Assembly: GCA_030429235.1 (NCBI GenBank)
Contig: JAUIDB010000013.1
Location: 1-64,000, forward strand
Length of the DNA: 64,000 nt
Source of the DNA: Thermoanaerobaculia bacterium
Lineage (GTDB): Bacteria > Acidobacteriota > Thermoanaerobaculia > Multivoradales > JAIOJS01
Reading direction: 5' to 3'
Positions 43,670 through 51,524 of this stretch are shown piece by piece. Positions within the stretch are counted from its first letter, which is position 1. Every line of letters begins with the position of its first letter. A program made the translations under genes and the position numbers. The notes below the pieces were generated by a model. That model was given only the letters and a program-made list of their open reading frames with translations, had not been told where the DNA came from and did no database searches.

Positions 43670-46498
43670 ATGCCCGACACCTCCAACCTCGTGCGCACCC
43701 TCCGTCTGCTCCTACTGCTCGTCCTGGTCTCGACGCAGGCCGAGGCACTCTGCACTCCCACCGCCGAGCGGCTGTGCCTGCTCGACGGACGATTCTCGGT
43801 TTCGGTCGAGGCCACTTCGCACCTCGGACACCATCGGGGCCGCGCCATCGCGACGAGTGACCGCTGGGGTGCGTTCCACTTCTTCCAGGCTGGGAACTAC
43901 GAACTGATCGTCAAGATGATCGACGGTCGCCAGCACAACGGGACCTTCTGGGTCTTCTACGGCCCCCTCACGACGCTCGACTTCGACCTCAGAGTCGAGG
44001 ACCACGTGCTGGGCCAGGAGAAGATCTACCGACAGCGCGGCGGCCAGCCCGAGAGTCGCTTCGACACCTCAGCCTTCTTCGATCCCCTACCGGCCTCCGG
44101 CGAGCGAGCCTCCTCGGTTCTGGAGATGGAGACTCCACCCGACAGGGTGGCGTCTTCCAGTACGGCCGGACCCTGCCTGCCGTCGCCCACCACGCTCTGC
44201 CTGCTCGAGGGCCGAGTCGAGGTTCGGTTGATCTGGCGGGGCATCGACGGAGTGGCCCCTGAGGCACCAGTAGCCGCTCGGGCACTCTCCGATAGTTCGG
44301 GGCTCTTCTGGTTCTTCCATCCCGCCAACCCAGAGGTCGTGATCAAGATGGTTGACGGCCGCGCCGCGAACCGCGCTCTCTGGACCTTCTCCACCGCACT
44401 GACTTCGTTGCCTTACGATCTTGTACTTCGGGACACGCTGTCGGGTCAGACGCGCCGCTATCGCCACGCGAGCTTCGCCGCCGACACCCTCGTCGACACG
44501 CTGACGTTCGTCGAATCGGTCCCGGTGCCTCCGGCTCCAGAGATCCTGGAGCCCGCCGCCGACGGCGTCGTCCTGAGCGCGTTCGACCTTCGTTTCGAGG
44601 TGGGTCCGATGGCGCTCTCCGATCCGAGCCACCCCCACTACTGCACCGACTTCGAGATCTGGACGGCACCGTCGCCACCAGCCCCGCCGCGACAGGTCTG
44701 GAGCGCTCCCTGTCAGACCGACCAGGGTCGGTACCTCGCAACGCTTCAGGACGGTACTTGGCAGGGTGTCTTCGCCGGCTACCGTTCGCTCCGATTCGAC
44801 ACTACGTACCGAGTCCGAGCCCGCTACCGAGACGCCACCGGCCACGCTGGCGACTGGGCCGACCGCCACTTCACAGTGGACGATCAACTGCACCGTCGTC
44901 CCTTCAAGCTGGCGCGATCTGGTCCGGCCGCCGACTGGCTCGACGAATCGGGTCGTCCGCTGCGCCACCCGGCAGGCGGTGGCGTGGTGCTGCGACTCGA
45001 AACCGAAGGGACGCTCCTCGGGCACTGGGACCTCCTCGGTGCCGAGGGCAGTCGTTTCTCGCCAGGCCTCGAGCTGGCGCACCCAGCCCCCCTGCGTCTG
45101 GTTCTCCACAACGACGGTTCCCAGCCGGTCGAGCTTCCCGCTTCGGTCGTCGTCTTCGACCACGTTCCCCTGGGCATGGAAACTGACCGGCTGTTCTTGC
45201 CAGCTCTTACGCTCGCCGCGGACGAGAGCCGGTTTCTCTGGCCCGCCCACAACGGCAGCACGTTCTACGGGTCCGCCGGCTCTTCGACTCCTCAGCTGGA
45301 GGTCCTGGCGCAGTATCTACCGAATCCCTGGCGACCCCGAGTCGCGGGGTACGAGACCGAACGGGTCGCCGACGGGCTGCTCCTCCCAGTACAACTGGCC
45401 TTCCCCCGGGATCCGGACCCGACCGACGATCGGCTCCTCTACGTCGCCGAACTGCAGGGGACGATCTGGATCATCCGACGCGACGGGTCCCGAGAACTGT
45501 TTGCCGAAGAACTCCTCAATTTCGACCCGAGGAGCGATTTCCCCGGCGGCGGTGAGGTAGGGATGGCGGGGATGGCACTGGACCCGGTCTCGGGGGACCT
45601 GTTCGTGGCGATGGCCCACGCGGTCGACCTCTCGTCCGGGATCTTCTCGGCTCGCATCGTGCGCCTCGGCGTCGATCCCAGCGGTCGCCACGACGGAACG
45701 AAGACCACGGTGTTCGACAGCAGTCCTGAGACCCTGGGCACGGTGCACCAGATCGGCGATCTCAACTTCGGTCCCGAGGGACACCTCTTCGCCCATCTCG
45801 GAGATGGCGGCTACTCCGCCACCAGCTACGACCTCGGTTCCTACCTCGGCAAGATCCTACGGATGGACCCGACGGGAGCTCCGGACCCCGACAATCCGTT
45901 CTACGACCCTGCAGATGGCATCGACGCGCGAGACTTCGTCTACGCCTATGGTTTCCGCAACCCCTTCGCCGGAGACTGGAGCGAGCGACTCGGCAAGCTG
46001 GTCATAGCCGAGAACGGCCCCTCGGTCGACCGGCTGGCGGTCGTCGACGAAGCTGCCGCCTACGGCTGGGACGCCGACCAGGATGGGGTCGGAACCGACC
46101 AGGACATAGCCGAGCGAGCCGTGCACCTGTGGGGCCCGCCGCCGCACGCGCCAGCCGGACTCGCCTTCGTTCAGCCTTCGGCTTTCGGGGGGTCCGGCTT
46201 CCCCGAAGCTGCGTGGCACCAGGGTTTCGTCACCGAGTACGGAAGAGGACTGGTGCCGGGGGGCAACGTCAACGGCAAGCGGATCTCGTCCTTTCGGTTC
46301 ACCGAGGAGGGCTCGCTGGTCGCGGCTCCGGAACCGTGGGTCGAGTACGTCGGAGACGGCCGTGCGACGCTCGTGGCGCTCGCCGCCGGCCCCGACGGTC
46401 TCTACTTCGCGGAGTTCTTCGTCGACGATCCGACGGAACCGAACCCGGTCGCCCGGGCGTCGCGCCTCTGGCGTCTGGTCGCCGAGACGACGCCGTAA
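43670..46498 (+). CDS. large secreted protein: two repeated beta domains plus PQQ-dependent sugar dehydrogenase-like beta-propeller
   Basis: 942 residues from ATG 43670, which begins with a signal peptide (1-24); ATG 43613 would add 19 residues before it. Residues about 25-125 and 170-280 are two copies of a domain starting with a Cys-Pro-x-LCL-x-GR pattern and including (V/I)IKM(I/V)DGR and a W(V/T)F core. It is common in secreted acidobacterial proteins but unnamed to my knowledge. An Fn3-like region follows. The C-terminal about 350 residues form a glucose/sorbosone-dehydrogenase-like propeller (HQIGDLNFGPEGHLFAHLGD, YAYGFRNPFAGDW). A soluble PQQ sugar oxidase is the best model; the substrate is unknown. 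Confidence 0.85.
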   Translation: MPDTSNLVRTLRLLLLLVLVSTQAEALCTPTAERLCLLDGRFSVSVEATSHLGHHRGRAIATSDRWGAFHFFQAGNYELIVKMIDGRQHNGTFWVFYGPLTTLDFDLRVEDHVLGQEKIYRQRGGQPESRFDTSAFFDPLPASGERASSVLEMETPPDRVASSSTAGPCLPSPTTLCLLEGRVEVRLIWRGIDGVAPEAPVAARALSDSSGLFWFFHPANPEVVIKMVDGRAANRALWTFSTALTSLPYDLVLRDTLSGQTRRYRHASFAADTLVDTLTFVESVPVPPAPEILEPAADGVVLSAFDLRFEVGPMALSDPSHPHYCTDFEIWTAPSPPAPPRQVWSAPCQTDQGRYLATLQDGTWQGVFAGYRSLRFDTTYRVRARYRDATGHAGDWADRHFTVDDQLHRRPFKLARSGPAADWLDESGRPLRHPAGGGVVLRLETEGTLLGHWDLLGAEGSRFSPGLELAHPAPLRLVLHNDGSQPVELPASVVVFDHVPLGMETDRLFLPALTLAADESRFLWPAHNGSTFYGSAGSSTPQLEVLAQYLPNPWRPRVAGYETERVADGLLLPVQLAFPRDPDPTDDRLLYVAELQGTIWIIRRDGSRELFAEELLNFDPRSDFPGGGEVGMAGMALDPVSGDLFVAMAHAVDLSSGIFSARIVRLGVDPSGRHDGTKTTVFDSSPETLGTVHQIGDLNFGPEGHLFAHLGDGGYSATSYDLGSYLGKILRMDPTGAPDPDNPFYDPADGIDARDFVYAYGFRNPFAGDWSERLGKLVIAENGPSVDRLAVVDEAAAYGWDADQDGVGTDQDIAERAVHLWGPPPHAPAGLAFVQPSAFGGSGFPEAAWHQGFVTEYGRGLVPGGNVNGKRISSFRFTEEGSLVAAPEPWVEYVGDGRATLVALAAGPDGLYFAEFFVDDPTEPNPVARASRLWRLVAETTP

Positions 46499-46512
46499 AT
46501 CGACTCCCTACG

Positions 46513-47016
46513 CTACTCGGCCTCTTCGACCAGCGGCTCACGGGCGAGGTACTCCTCCACCCAGAGCAGTCGGTCTTCGCCGGCACGCTCGATCACACTG
46601 ACCAGGCTGTTCATCGTCGACACCTCTTCCAGCTGTTCGGTGACGAACCAGTCGAGGAAGCGCAGGGCGATGTAGTTGTTGTCCTCTTTCGCCAGGTCGA
46701 CCAGCCCGTAGATCTGCTGGGTCACCTCCTTCTCCCAGGTCAACGAGAGTTCGGCGCACTCCTTGGCGGTGGCGAACTGACTCTGCGGCGCTTCGATTTG
46801 CGGTAGCTCGACGCGACCGCCGGCTTCGAGGATGAAGTGGAAGAACTTCATCGCGTGCTCGCGTTCCTCGTCGGCCTGACGGTAGAAGAACTGCGCCAGC
46901 TGCTTGAGGTCCTCGGAATCGAAGTGGGCCGCGATGGCTAGGTATTGCATCGACGCACCCATTTCGCGACCGACCTGGGCGTTGAGGGCGTCGATGAGTC
47001 GTTGGCTAGCGAGCAT
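46513..47016 (-). CDS. ferritin
   Basis: 167 residues from ATG 47016, with a strong AAGGAGAGATCC Shine-Dalgarno site. The four-helix bundle contains the ferroxidase residues (ADEEREHAMKFF, WEKEVTQQI) of prokaryotic ferritins (FtnA type). No bacterioferritin-type haem Met is evident. It stores iron as ferric oxide. It is divergent from trxB. Confidence 0.93.
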   Translation of the reverse strand: MLASQRLIDALNAQVGREMGASMQYLAIAAHFDSEDLKQLAQFFYRQADEEREHAMKFFHFILEAGGRVELPQIEAPQSQFATAKECAELSLTWEKEVTQQIYGLVDLAKEDNNYIALRFLDWFVTEQLEEVSTMNSLVSVIERAGEDRLLWVEEYLAREPLVEEAE

Positions 47017-47108
47017 ATGGATCTCTCCTTCTAAGGTTCGTTCAGGGAGGTGAAGTCTAGCAGCCGCCGGGAGCCGTACCACCCGCGAGGCGGCTCCGAG
47101 ACCACGGC

Positions 47109-47114
47109 TATACT
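47109..47114 (+). promoter_or_regulatory. -10 box of trxB
   Basis: TATACT lies 45 nt upstream of ATG 47160. The -35 region at 16-18 bp is poor. Confidence 0.35.
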
Positions 47115-47159
47115 GTGCGCCCTCGCAACTGTTCCTTAGGCTTTGGAGATCTCGACCCC

Positions 47160-48104
47160 ATGACCGATAGCACCCCCCAACACCACCGACTGATCATCCT
47201 CGGTTCGGGCCCGGCGGGCTTGACCGCTGCACTCTATTCGGCCCGCGCCAACCTGGAGCCCCTGGTCCTGGAGGGCGCTCAGCCAGGTGGTCAGCTGACC
47301 ATCACCACCGATGTCGAGAACTACCCCGGCTTTCCCGAAGGGATCATGGGGCCGGAGCTCGTCGACATCATGCGCCAGCAGTCGCAGCGGTTCGGCTCGA
47401 TCCATCGGTACGAGGTCGCCGAAGAGGTGGTGCTCGAGACACGACCGTACCGCATCCGGACCGACACCGCCGAGTACAGCTGTGACGCGTTGATCATCGC
47501 CACCGGCGCCACCGCGAAGCAGATCGGACTCGAGAGCGAAGCCGAGCTGATGGGCTACGGAGTCTCGGCCTGTGCCACCTGCGACGGGTTCTTCTTCCGT
47601 GACAAGGAGGTCGCAATCGTCGGCGGCGGCGACACGGCGATGGAAGAGGCGATCTTCTTGACCCGATTCGCCTCGAAAGTCACGGTCGTACACCGACGCG
47701 ACGAACTCCGAGCCTCCAAGATCCTGCAGGATCGAGCCCTGGCCAACGACAAAATCGAGTTCGCCTGGAACCGGCAAGTGGTCGAGATCCTCGGCAACAA
47801 GAAGGACGGCGTTTCGGGGGCTCGCCTCGAGAGCACCGTAGGCGAAGAGGAGGTCACACTTCCCTGCGAGGGGGTGTTCATCGCGATCGGTCACCGACCC
47901 AACACCGAGCTGTTCGCCGAAGTCCTCACCACCAACGAGGTCGGCTACCTCGTGGTCGACGAACCGACCACTCGTACTGCCCGGGAGGGGGTGTTCGCCG
48001 CGGGCGACGTGATGGACCCCAGCTATCGGCAAGCCGTCACCGCGGCCGGATCGGGCTGCAAGGCCGCTCTCGACGCCGAGCGTTGGCTGGAGTTGCAGGA
48101 GTGA
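47160..48104 (+). CDS. trxB: thioredoxin reductase
   Basis: 314 residues from ATG 47160. FAD motif GSGPAG (15-20), redox-active CATC (138-141), NADPH motif GGGDTA (154-159) and C-terminal AAGDVMDPSYRQAV. It reduces thioredoxin with NADPH. Its stop overlaps the start of the AAA+ gene (GTGA, 48101-48104), so the two are co-translated. Confidence 0.96.
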   Translation: MTDSTPQHHRLIILGSGPAGLTAALYSARANLEPLVLEGAQPGGQLTITTDVENYPGFPEGIMGPELVDIMRQQSQRFGSIHRYEVAEEVVLETRPYRIRTDTAEYSCDALIIATGATAKQIGLESEAELMGYGVSACATCDGFFFRDKEVAIVGGGDTAMEEAIFLTRFASKVTVVHRRDELRASKILQDRALANDKIEFAWNRQVVEILGNKKDGVSGARLESTVGEEEVTLPCEGVFIAIGHRPNTELFAEVLTTNEVGYLVVDEPTTRTAREGVFAAGDVMDPSYRQAVTAAGSGCKAALDAERWLELQE

Positions 48105-49603
48105 CCGAGACGACCGCCAGGCCCACCACGCTGGGAGCGCTTCGCGCCGCCGGCTATAGGTCGCGCACGGTCAAGGAGGAGATCCGCGACAATCTGAAGC
48201 GCCTTCTACGCGATGGCTCGCCCCTCTTTCCCGGCATCCTCGGCTACGAGCGAACCGTGATCCCCGGCGTCGTCAATGCGCTCCTCGCGCACCACGACTT
48301 CATCCTGCTCGGGCTGCGGGGACAAGCGAAGACCAGGATCCTGCGCTCGTTGACCGAGCTGCTCGACCCGGAGATCCCGGTGTTGCGGGGGGCTCCCTTG
48401 AACGATGATCCGTTCGACCCGATCTCGCCAGCCGGGCGGCAGTTGGTGACCGATGCGGGCGACGACGCTCCCATCGAATGGATGGAGCGGGAGGCCCGCT
48501 ACCAGGAGAAACTCGCGACTCCGGACGTTTCGATCTCGGATCTTCTCGGCGACATCGATCCGATCAAGGCGGCGACCCAGCGACTGACCTACGCCGACCC
48601 CGAGGTCATCCACTACGGCATCATTCCGCGGACCAATCGCGGGATCTTCGCGATCAACGAACTTCCCGATCTCGCACCCCGCATCCAGGTCGGCCTGCTC
48701 AACATTCTGGAGGAACGCGACCTGCAAATCCGTGGGTTCCCGATCCGCATCCCGCTCGACCTCCTCCTCGTGTTTTCGGCCAATCCCGAGGACTATACGC
48801 ACCGCGGAAGCATCATCACGCCCCTCAAGGACCGGATCTCGTCGCAGATCCTCACCCACTACCCCACCGAGGTAGAGACCGCGATGCTGATCACGCAGCA
48901 GGAGGCCTGGCGTCAGCGAGACGGAGACGACCGGATCGTGGTGCCCGAGATCTCCCGCCGGCTGGTCGAGGAGATTTCGGTCGCAGCCAGAAGTAGCGAC
49001 CTCGTCGACTCGGCGTCAGGAGTCAGTGCTCGCGTTGCGATCTCGGCCCTCGAACTCCTGGTCTCCAACCTCGAGCGGCGGGCGCTGACCACGGCCGACG
49101 ATCCGGTCTACCCGAGGATCGCCGACCTCCACATGGTGCTACCGGCCCTCACCGGCAAGCTCGAGATGGTCTACGAGGGAGAGCAACAGGGGGTCGAGAT
49201 GGTAGCCAATCGCATCATCGGCCAGGCGCTCCTCACTCTGTTTCGTCGCAACTTCCCGGCCGTCGACCGGGCGGCGGGATCGGGCGGCGAGGACGACGTC
49301 GGTCCCTACTCCCAGATCCTCGCCTGGTTCGCCGACGGCCACGACCTCACTCTCTCGGACGAGCAGAGCTTCGCCGAGTACGAAGCCGAACTGCGCCGCG
49401 TCCCGGGGCTGCTGGAGCTGGTCGAAGATCGGGCTGGCTCGGCCGAAGGTCGAGCCCTGTTGGCGGAGTTGGTCCTCGAGGGACTCCACCAACACAGCAA
49501 GCTGGGGCGCAACGACCTCGACCGCACGATCTCGTACAAGGAGATGGTCAAGTTCCAACTCGTGCGCTCGACTCTGAATCGGAACTACAGCGACGAGAAC
49601 TAG
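48101..49603 (+). CDS. MoxR/ChlI-type AAA+ ATPase
   Basis: 500 residues from GTG 48101. Walker A is GLRGQAKT (71-78). The Walker-B position reads IFAINELPDL, with Asn186-Glu187 where ChlI/MoxR proteins have Asp-Glu. Then LLNILEERDLQIRGF (the pre-sensor insert), FSANPEDYTHRG and PLKDRISSQI (sensor and Arg finger). Proteins of this kind are often called Mg-chelatase subunit I-like but no chlorophyll genes are present. It is followed by a VWA gene, the standard MoxR-VWA chaperone pairing for assembling or inserting metal or cofactor into client proteins. Confidence 0.9.
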   Translation: MTETTARPTTLGALRAAGYRSRTVKEEIRDNLKRLLRDGSPLFPGILGYERTVIPGVVNALLAHHDFILLGLRGQAKTRILRSLTELLDPEIPVLRGAPLNDDPFDPISPAGRQLVTDAGDDAPIEWMEREARYQEKLATPDVSISDLLGDIDPIKAATQRLTYADPEVIHYGIIPRTNRGIFAINELPDLAPRIQVGLLNILEERDLQIRGFPIRIPLDLLLVFSANPEDYTHRGSIITPLKDRISSQILTHYPTEVETAMLITQQEAWRQRDGDDRIVVPEISRRLVEEISVAARSSDLVDSASGVSARVAISALELLVSNLERRALTTADDPVYPRIADLHMVLPALTGKLEMVYEGEQQGVEMVANRIIGQALLTLFRRNFPAVDRAAGSGGEDDVGPYSQILAWFADGHDLTLSDEQSFAEYEAELRRVPGLLELVEDRAGSAEGRALLAELVLEGLHQHSKLGRNDLDRTISYKEMVKFQLVRSTLNRNYSDEN

Positions 49604-49648
49604 TCAGCACGAACGACCGCTACGGAAGACCCCCACCCCCACGCCACC

Positions 49649-50737
49649 ATGCGTCACCGCTTCCTCCACCTCGACCCCGAGTTGTTGCGGGGTCTACAGA
49701 CCCTCGAGGAACTCAAGCGGCTGTTCCAACAGCTCCTGCTGGCGACGGGGGGTGATGCGGAGGAGGCCATGCAGTGGATGCGCGCCCTGCAGGCTCACGG
49801 CCGCATCTCGGACGAGGTCGACCTCGACGCCTTCTTCGCCCAGCTGGAACGCGAGGGCGTGGTGCAGCCGGGAGCCGATGGAGCCCCCCAACTGACGGGC
49901 AGTGGAGAGCGCCACCTACGTCGTAGCGCCTTCGACGAGCTGTTCGGCAACCTGGTACGGGGCGGCGCCGGTGGCCATCCTGTCGCCGCCGCGGGCGAGG
50001 GAGTCGAGCGCCTCCCCGAGACCCGTCCCTACACCTTCGGTGACGACGTGCATCTGATCGACCCGCTGCGGTCGGTGCACAACGCGCTGCGCCGAACCCA
50101 GGGGTCGCTCGAACTGCGCGAGGAGGATCTCGAAGTTCACGAGACCGAGCACCTGACCTCCTGCGCCTCGGTGCTCGCCATCGATATCAGCCATTCGATG
50201 GTCCTGTACGGAGAAGACCGCATCACACCGGCACGCAAGGTTGCCCTCGCTCTTGCCGAGTTGGTACAGACACGCTTCGCCAAGGACGATCTGGAGGTGA
50301 TTCTCTTCGGCGACGAGGCACAGCGGGTTCCGCTCGACCGGCTGCCCTATATCGATGCTGGTCCGTACCACACGAACACGCGCGAGGCGCTCCAGATGGC
50401 GCGCAACCTGCTGTCGCGCAAACACCAACCGAACAAACAGATACTGCTCATCACCGATGGCAAACCTTCAGCCATCCGCAAGCAGGGCCAGTTGTACAAG
50501 AACCCGTACGGCCTCGACCTCGAGATCGTCAATCGGACCCTGGACGAGGCGGACCAATGCCGACGCCAACGGATCGTGATCACCACCTTCATGTTGGCCA
50601 CCGATCCCATGCTCACGGACTTCGTCGAAAAGCTGACCCGTACCAACCGAGGCCGCGCCTTTTTCGCGTCCCCCTACAATCTCGGGGAGTTCCTCCTCGC
50701 CGACTACATCAACAACCGTCGACGACACCTTCGCTAG
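49649..50737 (+). CDS. VWA-domain protein (CoxE/ChlD-like), partner of the AAA+ ATPase
   Basis: 362 residues. The C-terminal von Willebrand A domain begins around 170, with the MIDAS motif DISHS (179-183), a conserved TD in ITDGKPS and NRTLDEADQC downstream. The N-terminal part is helical (residues 1-110). MoxR ATPases and MIDAS proteins act together as a remodelling machine; here the two genes are 45 bp apart. No signal or membrane segment is seen, so it is cytoplasmic. The client protein is unknown. Confidence 0.9.
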   Translation: MRHRFLHLDPELLRGLQTLEELKRLFQQLLLATGGDAEEAMQWMRALQAHGRISDEVDLDAFFAQLEREGVVQPGADGAPQLTGSGERHLRRSAFDELFGNLVRGGAGGHPVAAAGEGVERLPETRPYTFGDDVHLIDPLRSVHNALRRTQGSLELREEDLEVHETEHLTSCASVLAIDISHSMVLYGEDRITPARKVALALAELVQTRFAKDDLEVILFGDEAQRVPLDRLPYIDAGPYHTNTREALQMARNLLSRKHQPNKQILLITDGKPSAIRKQGQLYKNPYGLDLEIVNRTLDEADQCRRQRIVITTFMLATDPMLTDFVEKLTRTNRGRAFFASPYNLGEFLLADYINNRRRHLR

Positions 50738-50839
50738 GCCCGGAAGCACTCGAATGCCTTGCGATCGCGGCTCTACCGAGACGGTAGCGACTGGACTCCG
50801 GACGACCCATCTGCCAGACTCAGGCCTCCAAAGACCAAC

Positions 50840-50858
50840 AACTCTCGTGCCGAGAGTT
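50840..50858. repeat. perfect 8-bp inverted repeat
   Basis: AACTCTCG, a 3-nt loop TGC, then CGAGAGTT. It lies in the 133-bp gap after the VWA gene, 12 nt before the next start codon. It is not followed by a T-run, so it is more likely an operator or mRNA hairpin than an intrinsic terminator. Confidence 0.4.
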
Positions 50859-50870
50859 CGCCAGGAATCG

Positions 50871-51524
50871 ATGCACCGCAGGATCCCTCGACCGCTTCTT
50901 CTCCTCCTTCTCTGCTGCTGCGCGCAGGCTGCGGCGGCGGATGGCATCCGCCTTCTCGAGGACCAACGGGCACTCGGCGAGCTCGAGATCGTCGATGTCA
51001 ACCTGCCCTTTGGAGACGTACTCGTCGAGGACGGTGAACCCGGCATCGTCCGAGCCACCCTCAGCATCGAATGCGATCGAGCCAGCGAAAAGTGTCCCCA
51101 GCGCGCCGAACGGATCGAGCTGGTGTTCGCCAGCAAGAAGAATCGACTGATCGTCGAGGTCAAGGGCGCGGCCCGGGCTTCGGCCACCGGTCTCGCCCTG
51201 CGCCTGCGGGTCGCGGCGCCGCCGATGCAGCGTCTCGGAATCGATCTCGGGGCCGGTGACGTCTCGGTCCGGGGATTGACCGGATCCGTCGAGGTCGACG
51301 TCGGCGTCGGTGACGTCGAGATCGTAGTTCCGCTGGCAGACCTCCGTATGGTCCAGATCGATACCGGAATCGGGGTGGCCCGCCTGACCACCGATCTCGG
51401 CGAGGTTCGCGGCTCTGGTGTGGTGCGCTCCGGCCTCACCTGGAGCCAGTCGGTCGGCACGGCCGAGATCGAAGTCGACACGGGGATCGGGGACATTCTG
51501 GTCGAAACGCAGCGCCTACCATGA
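50871..51524 (+). CDS. secreted beta-repeat protein (DUF4097-like)
   Basis: 217 residues from ATG 50871, with a signal peptide (1-22); a 39-residue upstream extension has no signal. The mature protein repeats short strands such as LGIDLGAGDVSVRGL, VEVDVGVGDVEIVVP and EIEVDTGIGDILVET, about every 22 residues, like the DUF4097/head-GIN beta-helix. No enzyme motif. It overlaps the FHA gene by ATGA (51521-51524), tying it to that protein. I infer a periplasmic or surface structural role. Confidence 0.8.
   Translation: MHRRIPRPLLLLLLCCCAQAAAADGIRLLEDQRALGELEIVDVNLPFGDVLVEDGEPGIVRATLSIECDRASEKCPQRAERIELVFASKKNRLIVEVKGAARASATGLALRLRVAAPPMQRLGIDLGAGDVSVRGLTGSVEVDVGVGDVEIVVPLADLRMVQIDTGIGVARLTTDLGEVRGSGVVRSGLTWSQSVGTAEIEVDTGIGDILVETQRLP

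Noticed and set aside
44087-45250. 387-residue minus-strand frame inside the sugar-dehydrogenase-like gene
   Set aside because: Shadow frame of a high-GC coding region; no family similarity recognised.
48101-50737. Magnesium chelatase subunits I and D
   Set aside because: Domain similarity only; no subunit H or tetrapyrrole genes, and the Walker-B site is altered.
50840-50858. Intrinsic terminator after the VWA gene
   Set aside because: The hairpin has no T-run on either strand.
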